Source: Chloroflexota bacterium
GTDB lineage: Bacteria; Chloroflexota; Limnocylindria; Limnocylindrales; CSP1-4
NCBI GenBank assembly: GCA_004297395.1
Contig: SCUO01000004.1
Coordinates: 1 to 36,523, forward strand
DNA length: 36,523 nucleotides
Direction: 5' to 3'
Shown here: in pieces, positions 8,718-17,104 of the stretch
How the letters are laid out: every line of letters starts with the position of its first letter
Numbering within the stretch: the stretch's first letter is position 1
Notes under the pieces: model-generated
The model's input: only the letters and a program-made list of their open reading frames with translations
What the model was told of the DNA's origin: nothing
The model's database searches: none
Program-made: the position numbers and the translations under genes

Positions 8718-10040
8718 TCATGCGCCGGCGGCTCGAAGACTGTCCTCGAGGATCGAGAGCGCCCGGTCGACCTCGTCGGCGGTGGTGACGAGGGGCGGGA
8801 TGATCCGGGTGACGTTGCCGTAGGAGCCCGCCGAGAGGACGATGAGCTGCCGCTCGAGGGCCCCGGCGATGACCCGCTTCGCAAGATCCGGATCCGGGGT
8901 CCGGCCGTCGCCGACGGCCGGCTGGACGAACTCCATTGCGACCATGCAGCCGAGGCCCCGGACGTCGCCGATCGCCGGATGGTCCGCGGCGAGCTCACGG
9001 AGGCCGCCGGCCAGCTGGGCGCCGCGGGCCCGGGCGTTGGCGACGAGATCCTCATCCTCGATGACATCGAGCGTCGCAAGGGCGGCGGCACAGGCCACGA
9101 CGTTGCCGCCGTACGTACCACCGTGGGTCCCCGGCGGCAGCGCGGCCATGAGCTCGGTCCGGGCGAGGATGCCCGACAGCGGCAGCCCGGAGGCGATGCC
9201 CTTGGCGATGACGAGGATGTCCGGCTCGACGTCCCAGTGACGGACCGCGAACAGCTCGCCGGTCCGACCGAAGCCCGTCTGGACCTCGTCGGCGATGAGC
9301 AGGATCCCGTGCTGCCGGGTGATCTCGCGGAGGCGCGGCAGGAAGCTCGGCGGCGGGACGATGTAGCCACCCTCGCCCTGGATCGGCTCGACGATGATCG
9401 CGGCGACCCGGTTGGGGTAGATGACCTGGTGGAACAGGAGATCGAGCTCGGCCTCCCAGTCGCAGGTGCAGCCGGCATCCGGGGCATGGGCGCCGCCGGC
9501 CGCCCGGTAGCAGTACGGGAACTTCGTGTGGTACACGCTGCCGGGCAGCGGCTCGAAGGCCGCCCGGTAGACGTCCTTGGCCGTGGTCAGGGCCATCGTC
9601 TGGGCCGTCCGGCCGTGAAAGCCGCCGCGGAACGAGATGATGACCGGCCGGCCGGTCGCGACCCGGGCGAGCTTGACCGCCGCCTCGACCGCCTCCGCCC
9701 CGGAGTTCGACAGGAAGGCGCTCCAGGGTCCGCCGGGCAGGAGCCCCCGGAGCCGCTCGTAGAGGCGCAGCCCGGGCTCGTGGTAGACGATGTTCTGCTG
9801 GCCGTGGAGCAGCTTGGCGGCCTGGGCCTGGACCGCGGCCACGACCCGCGGGTGGGCATGGCCGGTGTTCGTCACCCCGATCCCGGACGAGTAGTCGAGG
9901 AAGCGCTCGCCCGACGGGGTGATCAGCCACGAGCCCTCGCCGCGGTCGACCTCGATGTTCGTGATCCGGCCCCAGACCGGCGGCACGACACTGTGGTCGG
10001 GGAACGGAAGCCGGGCGCCGGCCTCCGACGTCGCGGTCAT
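8718..10040 (-). CDS. gabT: Class III aminotransferase (4-aminobutyrate aminotransferase-like)
   Basis: A 440-residue PLP enzyme. Class III features are SNSGAEAVEAAVKLAR (111-126), FRGGFHGRT (137-144), the cofactor aspartate in IADEVQTGFGRTG (D251) and the lysine that binds PLP in VIAKGIASG (K280). It would move the amino group of GABA, putrescine or a related omega-amino acid to a keto acid. The insert around 177-193 with three cysteines (C177, C191, C193) is seen in a subgroup of such enzymes and is not in E. coli GabT, so the symbol is approximate. The start is ATG with GAAGAG just upstream. It lies 14 bp after potC in the same operon, linking uptake to catabolism. Confidence 0.85.
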   Translation of the reverse strand: MTATSEAGARLPFPDHSVVPPVWGRITNIEVDRGEGSWLITPSGERFLDYSSGIGVTNTGHAHPRVVAAVQAQAAKLLHGQQNIVYHEPGLRLYERLRGLLPGGPWSAFLSNSGAEAVEAAVKLARVATGRPVIISFRGGFHGRTAQTMALTTAKDVYRAAFEPLPGSVYHTKFPYCYRAAGGAHAPDAGCTCDWEAELDLLFHQVIYPNRVAAIIVEPIQGEGGYIVPPPSFLPRLREITRQHGILLIADEVQTGFGRTGELFAVRHWDVEPDILVIAKGIASGLPLSGILARTELMAALPPGTHGGTYGGNVVACAAALATLDVIEDEDLVANARARGAQLAGGLRELAADHPAIGDVRGLGCMVAMEFVQPAVGDGRTPDPDLAKRVIAGALERQLIVLSAGSYGNVTRIIPPLVTTADEVDRALSILEDSLRAAGA

Positions 10041-10054
10041 CTCTTCACCATCGG

Positions 10055-10957
10055 TCAGCGCGGGCGCATCGCGACGGTGCGGCCACCGCGGGACTGCAGC
10101 CACGTGGCGATCGCGACGCCACCCACGGCGATGAGGAAGATCGCCGTTCCAATGACATGGACCTGGGGCGGCAGGTTGTTCCGGATCGTGCCCCAGACCC
10201 AGACCGGGAACGTGTTGACAAGGCCGGACGTGAAGTTGGTGACGATGAAATCGTCGATCGAGAGCGAGAAGGCGAGCAGTGCCGCCGCGACGATGCCCGG
10301 CCGGATGAGCGGGAAGGTGATCTTCCAGAAGGTCGTCCATTCGTTGGCCCCGAGGTCCATCGCCGCCTCCTCGAGGTGGCGGTCGAAGCCCTGGATCCGC
10401 GCTTTCACGGTCACCACGACGTAGCTGATGTTGAACATCACGTGGGCGATGATGATCGTGGGCAGGCCGAGCGGATAGAAGATCCCGGACGGGATGATCG
10501 ACTTGAACGGCTCGAGGGTGGCCGTCGAGACGAAGATCGTCAGCAGACTGGCGCCCAGCACGATCTCGGGCGTGGCCATCGGCACGAAGATGAACAGGTT
10601 CGTGGCGTTGCGGCCGCGGAACCGGTAGCGGACGAGCGCGAGGGCAATGAGCGTGCCCAGGATCGTCGCGAAGAACGTCCCCACGATCGCCACCAGGATC
10701 GACGTCCAGAGGGCATCCGAGAGACCGGGCCGGTTCAGCGGCGCGGCCCAGGCGTCGAGCGAGAACTCGGCCCACACGAAGTTGAACTTGCCTTCCGGCT
10801 TGTTGAACGAGAACACGATCATGACCAGGATCGGGACGAGGAGGTACCCGATCGCGGCAACCGTGAAGAGCTTCAGCAACCATCGCTCGGCGAACGCCCC
10901 AACCCGCCGCCCAGCGGTTGGTCCGACCACGGCCACGTTCGAGCCGGCGGCGGTCAT
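10055..10957 (-). CDS. potC: Polyamine-type ABC transporter permease (PotC-like)
   Basis: A 300-residue inner-membrane permease, the second permease of a spermidine/putrescine-type importer. It has about six membrane segments, starting at residue 27, and an intact EAA loop, EEAAMDLGANEWTTFWKITFPL, which docks on the ATPase. SIDDFIVTNFTSG near the C-terminus is characteristic of PotC/PotI proteins. The ATG at 10957 overlaps the potB stop as ATGA, which fixes the start and implies coupled translation. The intact EAA loop contrasts with the interrupted loop in its partner PotB. Confidence 0.88.
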   Translation of the reverse strand: MTAAGSNVAVVGPTAGRRVGAFAERWLLKLFTVAAIGYLLVPILVMIVFSFNKPEGKFNFVWAEFSLDAWAAPLNRPGLSDALWTSILVAIVGTFFATILGTLIALALVRYRFRGRNATNLFIFVPMATPEIVLGASLLTIFVSTATLEPFKSIIPSGIFYPLGLPTIIIAHVMFNISYVVVTVKARIQGFDRHLEEAAMDLGANEWTTFWKITFPLIRPGIVAAALLAFSLSIDDFIVTNFTSGLVNTFPVWVWGTIRNNLPPQVHVIGTAIFLIAVGGVAIATWLQSRGGRTVAMRPR

Positions 10958-12003
10958 GCCGTGCCACCCGTCAGCTCCTCGGTCCCGAGGAGCTTGGCGT
11001 ACAGGAAGATCGCGAGGAGGATCCCGGCCATGAGCAGGAACGCCAATGCGGCCGCGATCGGGTAGTCGTTCTGGTCGAGGAAGCGGCCCTGGATGACGTT
11101 GCCGACCATCTGCGTCTTGGGACTGCCGAGGAGCTGCGGGTTGACGTAGTCGCCGATGGCCGGGATGAACGTCAGGATCGAGGCCGCAAAGACGCCCGGC
11201 AACGACAGCGGGAAGGTCACCCGGATGAACGACTGGCTGATGAGGAACGCTCCGACAAGGCCGCCGACGAGCGCGCCGACGAGCGCCGCCGCGGCAACGG
11301 CGGCGGGGGCGGCGTCCTCGCCGATGAAGGCGCCGTAGCCGAGCCCGACCTGCAGGGCGATAAGGGCGAAGGCGCCGAAGAGCGCCCCGGCGATCATCCC
11401 GCCTCGTCGCCACGGGCCGGCGTACAGGTCCTGGGCCGCCTCGATGAGCCGCCGATCGACCTTCTCGATCGAGACGTAGAGGGGCAGGACCATGAACGGC
11501 AGGAACTGATAGGTCAGGCCACCAACGACCGCGAGCGGCGAGCCGATGATGCTGAAGTTCGCCGGCACCAGGTGGAGGACGTCGCGGGCGATGGCGAGGA
11601 CCGGCCCGTCGTTACCGAGGATGATCTTCCAGCTGATGGTCCGGATGAGGAAGCTCGTGAAGAACGGGGCGATGACGAGGAAGAGCAGCAGGTTCTTCCA
11701 GCGCCCGCCTTTGAATGCAATGGCATAGGCGAGGGGGTAGCCGATCAGGAAGCACAGGATCGTGGCGAGCCCGCCGTAGACGATCGAATTCGAGAAGTTG
11801 CCGGAGAACTTCGAGATGCTGCCGGTGTAGTTCTCGATGTCCCAGACGTCAGGCGGGGTCGTGAAGCCGGTCCGGAGCGTCCCCTCGGACAGGCTGAAGA
11901 CGAGCATCTGGACGTTCGGGATCACGAAGAAGAGGAGCAGCCAGAGCAGGCCCGGAGCCATGAGCAGATACGGGATTGCCCGTCTGCTCCGCAACAACGC
12001 CAC
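10954..12003 (-). CDS. potB: Polyamine-type ABC transporter permease (PotB-like) with extra helices
   Basis: A 349-residue inner-membrane permease pairing with PotC. It starts with a membrane helix (LLMAPGLLWLLLFFVIP, 13-29) and keeps family motifs such as RTISWKIILG (121-130), the EAA start LIEAAQDLYAG (186-196) and the later FIRVTFPLSLPG (259-270) and IGDYVNPQLLG. Between W198 and Q257 lie about 60 extra residues, rich in Ala/Gly, with two hydrophobic stretches near 203-224 and 232-255. Ordinary PotB proteins pass directly from the EAA start to the FIRV part. Two extra helices would return the chain to the cytoplasm, so the permease may still work. The start is GTG. The gene is followed by potC with an ATGA overlap. 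Confidence 0.85.
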   Translation of the reverse strand: MALLRSRRAIPYLLMAPGLLWLLLFFVIPNVQMLVFSLSEGTLRTGFTTPPDVWDIENYTGSISKFSGNFSNSIVYGGLATILCFLIGYPLAYAIAFKGGRWKNLLLFLVIAPFFTSFLIRTISWKIILGNDGPVLAIARDVLHLVPANFSIIGSPLAVVGGLTYQFLPFMVLPLYVSIEKVDRRLIEAAQDLYAGPWRRGGMIAGALFGAFALIALQVGLGYGAFIGEDAAPAAVAAAALVGALVGGLVGAFLISQSFIRVTFPLSLPGVFAASILTFIPAIGDYVNPQLLGSPKTQMVGNVIQGRFLDQNDYPIAAALAFLLMAGILLAIFLYAKLLGTEELTGGTA

Positions 12004-12035
12004 GCTCGTCTGCCCTCATCAGTCGTGGTGAAGGC

Positions 12036-12057
12036 GCGGCCGGGTCACCCCGGCCGC
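12036..12057 (-). terminator. Intercistronic hairpin between potD and potB
   Basis: A perfect 9-bp GC stem (GCGGCCGGG at 12036-12044 with CCCGGCCGC at 12049-12057) and a 4-nt loop lie in the 72-bp gap between the binding-protein gene and the permease gene. There is no T tract. It may protect the 3' end of the potD message or reduce read-through, giving more binding protein than permease. Confidence 0.55.
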
Positions 12058-12075
12058 AACCGTTGAACGGCGGGT

Positions 12076-13299
12076 CTACGCGCCTTCGAGATCGGCCGCC
12101 AGGTCGGCCCACGCGATGTCGTCCTCGTCGGCCAGGGCCATCTGTGGGTACATCTTCGCGGCGACATCGGCGGGCGGGAAGAGGAGCGGGTTCGCGGCCA
12201 GCTCCTCGTCCGTCTTGGCGATCTCCTCGCCGGCGCCCTTGACTGGCGAGATGTAGTAGATCCAGGCCGCGAGGCGAGCGGCGTTCGGCACGTCGTAGAC
12301 GAAGTCGATCATCGCCTCGGCGGCGGCCTTGTGCTTGGCGCCCTTCGGGATGAGCATGTTGTCGGTCCAGATGATCGAGCCTTCGTCCGGGAAGACGAAG
12401 CGATCGTCCTCGCCGCCCGACGATGCCAGGTCGCCGGACCAGACGAAGGCGACCCACGTGTCGCCCGAGCCGAAGTCCTGGAGGTACTCGTTGCCGGTGA
12501 AGGCCCGGATGTGGCCGTCGTCGACATACGGCTTCAGGAAGTCGTGGACCACCTGGGCATCCTCGAGGGTCATCTCGGCCGGAACGTTGGCGATCTCGCC
12601 CTTGGCCTTGAGCATGAGCCCGACGAGCGAGAACGTGTCCGGGTAGCCCGAGAGCAGGGTGACCTTGCCGGCGAAGGCCGGGTCGAAGAGGTCCTCGACC
12701 TTGGTCAGATCGCGCCCCGTCGAGACGACGTTGTAGCCGACGCCGGTCGCGCCCGACTGCCACGGGAAATGAAACTTCATGTCGGGGTCCCAGTCGAGGC
12801 CCCTGAGCTCGTCGCGGACGTTGGCCTGGGCGTTGGGCGTCGCCGCAGCGCTGATCTCCTCGACCCAGCCGGCCCGGACGACACGCGCGGCCATGTAGTC
12901 GGTCAGGACGATGATGTCCCAGCCGGAATCCAGCCCGGCGCTGAGCTGCGGCGCGATCGTGGCGTAGAAGTCCTCGTTCGCCTCGATCTCCTCCTGGTAG
13001 TTGACCTCGATGCCGTACTTGGCCTTGAAGTCCTCCAGGGTGGGGGACGACGTCTCGTCCTCGGTCAGGTCGATGTAGGCCGGCCAGTTGGCGAAGTTGA
13101 GGGGGCCTTCGATGGGCCCGCTCGTCGGCTCCGCGCTGGCGCCGTCGGAGGGCGCCGCGGATTCGGCCCCCGTCGGACTGGGCGAGGCGCCGCCGCCGCA
13201 GGCGGCCAGGAACGTCGCCACGCCAGCCATCGTGGAGCCCTGGAGGAAGACCCGGCGGGTGAGCGGCCGGGCCAGGATGCGCTCGTCGAGATCTGTCAT
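12076..13299 (-). CDS. potD: Polyamine-type ABC transporter substrate-binding lipoprotein (PotD-like), Tat signal
   Basis: A 407-residue extracytoplasmic binding protein. The N-terminus has a twin-arginine motif (TRRVFLQG, 14-21), a hydrophobic stretch and a lipobox LAAC ahead of GGG, so it is probably exported folded by Tat and lipid-anchored. A Ser/Pro/Thr-rich tether (to about residue 68) leads to the mature fold, which begins LNFANWPAYID, the classic opening of PotD/PotF proteins. It contains WDIIVLTDYMAARVVRAGW and WQSGATGVGYNV. These families bind spermidine or putrescine. I choose the ATG at 13299 because GAGAGGAG lies 8 nt upstream; an ATG seven codons earlier lacks such a site. It lies between potA and potB. 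Confidence 0.88.
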   Translation of the reverse strand: MTDLDERILARPLTRRVFLQGSTMAGVATFLAACGGGASPSPTGAESAAPSDGASAEPTSGPIEGPLNFANWPAYIDLTEDETSSPTLEDFKAKYGIEVNYQEEIEANEDFYATIAPQLSAGLDSGWDIIVLTDYMAARVVRAGWVEEISAAATPNAQANVRDELRGLDWDPDMKFHFPWQSGATGVGYNVVSTGRDLTKVEDLFDPAFAGKVTLLSGYPDTFSLVGLMLKAKGEIANVPAEMTLEDAQVVHDFLKPYVDDGHIRAFTGNEYLQDFGSGDTWVAFVWSGDLASSGGEDDRFVFPDEGSIIWTDNMLIPKGAKHKAAAEAMIDFVYDVPNAARLAAWIYYISPVKGAGEEIAKTDEELAANPLLFPPADVAAKMYPQMALADEDDIAWADLAADLEGA

Positions 13300-13330
13300 T
13301 CGGGTGTCTCCTCTCGTCATGGGGCCGGGC

Positions 13331-14515
13331 TCAGGCGGTCGTGGATGCTTGGGTCGGGGCGGCGCGGTCCGTCCCGACGGCGAAGGTGTGGTCCGGCGAC
13401 CAGGCCAGCAGGACGTCCTCCCCCGGGCGATGGAGCGATCCATGCGAGGTCCGCTCGACGTTTTGCTCGAAGACCGTCAGTCGCTCGCCGGACTTCGATT
13501 CGATGACGTAGCTCGTTGACGCACCAAGGTACGAGGCGTCGACGACCCGTCCTTCGAGGCGGTTCATCCGATCGGGGATGACGGCCCCCTCCTTCGACAG
13601 TCGAATCTTCTCCGGTCGGACGCCGATCCGGATGTCCGACTTGCCCTCCACGACCGAGGACGGGACCCGTACGGTGGCGCCGTCGGCGAGGGTCGCCGCG
13701 ACGTAGTCGCCATCGCGCGTTCCGAGGGTCGCAGGCAGGAGGTTGCTGACGCCGAGGAAGCCGGCCACGTACGCCGTCGCCGGCCGCTCATAGAGCGTCT
13801 CCGGATCGCCGAGCTGCTCGTAGTGGCCGCGGTTCATGACGGCGATCCGATCGGACATCGTCATCGCCTCCTCCTGGTCGTGGGTCACGTAGATGAACGT
13901 GATCCCGACCTCCTGCTGGATCCGCTTGAGCTCGAGCTGCATCTGCTTGCGGAGCTTCAGGTCGAGGGCCCCCAGGGGCTCGTCGAGGAGGAGCACGGCC
14001 GGCTTGTTGACGAGGGCCCGGGCGAGCGCGACGCGCTGGGCCTGGCCGCCGGAGATCTGGCCGGGCTTGCGTCGCTCGTAGCCGGGCAGCTCGACCAGGG
14101 TCAGCATCTCGGACACGCGCTGCCGGACCTCGGCCTCCGGGACCTGCCGCCGGCGCAGGCCGAAGGCGACGTTGTCGAAGATGGTCAGGTGCGGGAAGAG
14201 GGCGTAGTTCTGGAAGACGGTGTTGACGTTGCGCTTGTACGGCGGCAGCCAGGTCACATCCTGACCGGCCAGCTCGATCTTGCCGGAGGTGGGCTGCTCG
14301 AACCCGCCGATCATCCGGAGGGTCGTGGTCTTGCCGCAGCCGGACGGGCCGAGGAGGCTGAAGAACTCGCCGTCCTGGACCTCGAGGTCGATGTGATCGA
14401 CCGCGACGATCAGGCCGGCCTCGTTCGGGTCCGTGTACTTCGCCACGCGGCGCCCGGTCGCATCGCCGCCGAAGGCCTTATAGACCTGGGTCAGGCGGAC
14501 CTCGACCTCGGGCAC
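13331..14515 (-). CDS. potA: Polyamine-type ABC transporter ATPase (PotA-like)
   Basis: A 394-residue cytoplasmic ATPase that powers the PotBCD importer. The Walker A motif is GPSGCGKTT, the signature is [14 protein letters not shown], Walker B is [12 protein letters not shown], and the switch histidine is in [12 protein letters not shown]-terminal TOBE-like domain (about 280-370) follows, as is usual for this subfamily. A short insert ([16 protein letters not shown], 21-36) precedes the core. The start is GTG with GGAGGAG upstream. It is the first gene of a six-gene operon potA-potD-potB-potC-gabT-hypothetical, read from the promoter at 14599-14628. Confidence 0.92.
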   Translation of the reverse strand: MPEVEVRLTQVYKAFGGDATGRRVAKYTDPNEAGLIVAVDHIDLEVQDGEFFSLLGPSGCGKTTTLRMIGGFEQPTSGKIELAGQDVTWLPPYKRNVNTVFQNYALFPHLTIFDNVAFGLRRRQVPEAEVRQRVSEMLTLVELPGYERRKPGQISGGQAQRVALARALVNKPAVLLLDEPLGALDLKLRKQMQLELKRIQQEVGITFIYVTHDQEEAMTMSDRIAVMNRGHYEQLGDPETLYERPATAYVAGFLGVSNLLPATLGTRDGDYVAATLADGATVRVPSSVVEGKSDIRIGVRPEKIRLSKEGAVIPDRMNRLEGRVVDASYLGASTSYVIESKSGERLTVFEQNVERTSHGSLHRPGEDVLLAWSPDHTFAVGTDRAAPTQASTTA

Positions 14516-14598
14516 GTGCGCTTCGCTCCTCCACCGGCGGCCCCAGCCGCCCAGCGCCGCGCGCGATCCCGGTCGTGCCGGGGGCGGGGCGTGGCCGG

Positions 14599-14628
14599 AG
14601 GATAGGGGCGCGTCATCGACGGTGTCAA
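14599..14628 (-). promoter_or_regulatory. Canonical promoter of the pot operon
   Basis: On the minus strand TTGACA (14623-14628) is followed after 18 bp by TATCCT (14599-14604). This is the only clear two-part vegetative promoter I see in the window. Transcription would start near 14592, giving a leader of about 77 nt before the potA GTG. Confidence 0.7.
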
Positions 14629-14754
14629 ACGAGGTTGGGCAGAGTGGCGGGCAGGGACAACGTTCGAATCTCGCACTGATCAGCGATGAATTCGACGAAG
14701 TTCGGGCAAATCGCGCATTCGTAGCACCGGGGTCGGCGCGGCCCGGCTGCCGGG

Positions 14755-15045
14755 TTCCCGACGACGGCCCGGCAAGGCAACGCTGGCTGGCCGCGCCGGT
14801 CGGTGAATTCGCGGGTCGCTGGTCTTTATGTCGCTGGTTCCTTTCAGGAATCGCTCCACGGCATTGGCGGAAGGTCGCGCTGCCAGCTGGGCCCTCGCCG
14901 CTAGCCGCCCCAGTCGCGATTCGTGCTCGGGCCGGGCCGCGCCAGGCTGTGCCATCGCCGAGGCAGCCGGCGCGGATGCCGGCCAGCGATTCCTGACGGG
15001 ACCGGCGACGAAACCCGGGCCTGCATGCGCACCAGCGATTCGTGG
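14755..15045 (+). repeat. Dispersed element, copy A
   Basis: The core at 14845-14995 is exactly 151 bp between CAGGAATCGCT (14845-14855) and its inverted copy AGCGATTCCTG (14985-14995). Inside each end lies a second pairing block, CGGCAT and ATGCCG. Counted by eye, the core agrees with copy B at about 131 of 151 positions without gaps. Similarity continues left to about 14755, which matches the 3' coding end of the XRE gene at 24271, and right through TGCATGCGC to GCGATTCGTGG at 15045. The left flank carries a 9-bp duplication (GTCGCTGGT twice) and single-base indels, so it looks like a decayed gene tail. This fills most of the 607-bp gap between potA and mrp. Confidence 0.8.
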
Positions 15046-15071
15046 ACGCGGCGGGGCGGGCGGTCCGGGGC

Positions 15072-15077
15072 TAGGAT
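15072..15077 (+). promoter_or_regulatory. Probable -10 box of mrp
   Basis: TAGGAT lies 45 bp before the mrp ATG, within CTAGGATATC. It matches the TAnnnT boxes of other genes here. No -35 is evident. The expected start of transcription is near 15084, leaving a leader of about 40 nt that includes GAGGAA before the ATG. Confidence 0.45.
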
Positions 15078-15122
15078 ATCGACGCAACCGCCGTCGGAAT
15101 CCGGTTCAGCCCCGAGGAACTC

Positions 15123-16202
15123 ATGCCCCAGGTCACCCAGGACGCCGTCATGGCCGCGCTCGCCACCGTCCAGGAGCCTGAGCTCGGCGGCGATCTCGTG
15201 ACCCGCCAGATGGTCAAGGGCCTCACGATCGACGGGACGTCGGTCGCCTTCACCATCGAGCTCACCACGCCGGCCTGTCCGCTCAAGGACGAGATCGAAT
15301 CGCGGGTCCGGACAGCCCTCACCCCGATCGGCGTCGAATCGATCGACCTGACCTGGGGCTCGATGGTCCGGCGGGCGTCGCCACGGACCGCGGAACAGCT
15401 GCTCCCCGGGGTCAAGAACGTCATTGCCGTCGCGTCGGGCAAGGGCGGGGTGGGCAAGAGCACGGTGGCCGTCAACCTGGCCGTGGCGCTGGCCAACGAC
15501 GGTGCGACCGTCGGGCTGCTCGACGCCGACATCACCGGCCCCAACGTGCCCCTCATGCTCGGCCTCGAGGGCCAGCCCGGGAAGAGCGAGAACGAGAAGA
15601 TCCTGCCCCTCGAGCGCCACGGCGTGAAGGCGATCTCGATCCAGTTCTTCGTGCCGGCCGGCCAGCCGATCATCTGGCGCGGCCCGCTCGTCGGCGGTGC
15701 GATCCAGCAATTCCTGCGGGACGTCGAGTGGGGCGAGCTCGACTACCTCGTCATCGACCTGCCGCCCGGCACGTCCGACGCCCAGCTGACCCTGGCGCAG
15801 GCCGTCCCCATCTCCGGGGCCGTCCTGGTCACGACGCCGCAGGAGGTCGCGCTCCTCGACGTCGAGAAGGCCCTCGCCATGTTCAAGCGGATGAGCGTCC
15901 CGGTCATTGGTCTGGTCGAGAACATGACGGCCCTCATCTGTCCCCATTGCGGCGAGCCGATCGAGCTGTTCGGCCGCGGCGGCGGCGAGCGCTTTGCCCG
16001 CGAGCACGGCCTCGAGTACCTGGGCGGGATCCCGCTTGACGTCACCGTCCGCCAGGGTGGCGATGTCGGCGTCCCGGCGGTCGCCCAGCGTGAGCCCGGA
16101 CCGGCGGCCCAGGCCCTCACCCATCTCGCCCGGATCGTCGCCGCCCGGATGAGCGTCCGGGCCGCCACCGGCGGCGGTCAACCCCTCCTGACGGTCTCCT
16201 GA
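15123..16202 (+). CDS. mrp: Mrp/NBP35-type iron-sulfur cluster carrier ATPase
   Basis: A 359-residue cytoplasmic P-loop protein that binds and transfers Fe-S clusters to apoproteins. Residues 1-85 form the MIP18/DUF59 domain (LTTPACPLKDEIESRV). The deviant Walker A SGKGGVGKST follows near residue 105, then LLDADITGPNVP, VIDLPPGTSDAQLTL and the CPHCGE motif near residue 273, whose two cysteines bridge a cluster at the dimer interface. The length is typical for the long Mrp form. The ATG has GAGGAA 4 nt upstream. Its last 25 bp overlap the tail-to-tail gene on the opposite strand. Confidence 0.93.
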   Translation: MPQVTQDAVMAALATVQEPELGGDLVTRQMVKGLTIDGTSVAFTIELTTPACPLKDEIESRVRTALTPIGVESIDLTWGSMVRRASPRTAEQLLPGVKNVIAVASGKGGVGKSTVAVNLAVALANDGATVGLLDADITGPNVPLMLGLEGQPGKSENEKILPLERHGVKAISIQFFVPAGQPIIWRGPLVGGAIQQFLRDVEWGELDYLVIDLPPGTSDAQLTLAQAVPISGAVLVTTPQEVALLDVEKALAMFKRMSVPVIGLVENMTALICPHCGEPIELFGRGGGERFAREHGLEYLGGIPLDVTVRQGGDVGVPAVAQREPGPAAQALTHLARIVAARMSVRAATGGGQPLLTVS

Positions 16203-16996
16203 CCGGCGGCGCCGGTCGGCACCAGCGCCGGCACGGCCCCGTGGCGGACTTCGACCACCATGCCGCTCACGGCCGGCAGGACCCGGCCCTCAGTTGGGGC
16301 GCAGATCGCGGCGATCGCGGCCCGCCGCTCGGACGGGTAATGGACGAGGAGGCCCTTCGGGACGCCTGACCGGACGACATGGTCGACCGCCTCCTCGGCG
16401 GTCATGTGGCCGCGCTTCGCATCGTCGAAGGCGCTCGTTTCGAGGGTGGCCTCGACGACGAGGAGATCCGCTCCCCGGGCGAGCTCGACCACGGAATCCG
16501 ATGGCCCCATGTCGCCGGCATAGACGATCCGCTCGCCGCCCGGGCCCCGGATGTCCATCGACCAGGCCGGGACGTAGTGGCCGATCGGGTGGGGCGTGAT
16601 CGTCAGCTCGCCGATCCGGAGCACGTCGCCGGTCGCGTACTCGCGGACATCGAATGCGACCTCGAAGAAGCCGGCCCGCTCGCTGATGACCGCGGCAAGG
16701 TGATCGAGCTTGTCCTTGCCGCCGGGCGGCAGGTGGACAGGCAGGGGTCGTGGGGCCGGCTCGCCCCATGGAAAGCGATAGCGGAGGGGCGCGATGTCGA
16801 TCCAGTGGTCGGCGTGCATGTGGCCTACGACGAGGCCGTCGAGCCGGGCCGCGCCGATCGTCGCCTCCAGGCGCGAGGCGATCCCGCTGCCGATGTCGAA
16901 CAGGACAGCCGTCCGATCGGTCTCGACGAGGAGGCCCGAAGCCGCGGTATCGGGCAGCGGTCGGGCGGTTCCGGTGCCGAGGACGGTCAGGCGCAT
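16178..16996 (-). CDS. MBL-fold metal-dependent hydrolase (RNase Z-like branch)
   Basis: A 272-residue metallo-beta-lactamase-fold protein. The fold begins at the first residue (LTVLGTGTARP). It has the metal motif HMHADHW (H59, H61, D63, H64), a further histidine in HPIGHYVPAW and a metal aspartate in YAGDMGPSDSV, and LLVEATLE and KGLLVHYPS follow. These match the RNase Z/ElaC-like branch, but the flexible exosite arm of a true tRNase Z is not obvious, so a general phosphodiesterase or hydrolase is safer. The ATG follows CTAGGAG, which could serve as ribosome site or -10. It is downstream of cinA on the same strand (108-bp gap) and overlaps the 3' end of mrp. Confidence 0.85.
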   Translation of the reverse strand: MRLTVLGTGTARPLPDTAASGLLVETDRTAVLFDIGSGIASRLEATIGAARLDGLVVGHMHADHWIDIAPLRYRFPWGEPAPRPLPVHLPPGGKDKLDHLAAVISERAGFFEVAFDVREYATGDVLRIGELTITPHPIGHYVPAWSMDIRGPGGERIVYAGDMGPSDSVVELARGADLLVVEATLETSAFDDAKRGHMTAEEAVDHVVRSGVPKGLLVHYPSERRAAIAAICAPTEGRVLPAVSGMVVEVRHGAVPALVPTGAAGQETVRRG

Positions 16997-17104
16997 GCGT
17001 CTCCTAGCGTCGCACCGGACGCCGGCGCGTCGGGCGGATGGTCGCAGGTCCGCGTGACGGGCGAAAGCCCGATTGGGACGAGCCGGGTGTCGCCTCGGCG
17101 ACAG

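Noticed and set aside
8610-10424. A 604-codon plus-strand open frame across the aminotransferase and potC
   Set aside because: It crosses two real genes on the other strand and their junction, and shows only shadow composition.
14622-14996. A 124-residue plus-strand frame in the potA-mrp gap
   Set aside because: Its second half is the translated flank and core of element copy A, and the flank carries indels relative to copy B. I treat it as a decayed tail and not a gene.
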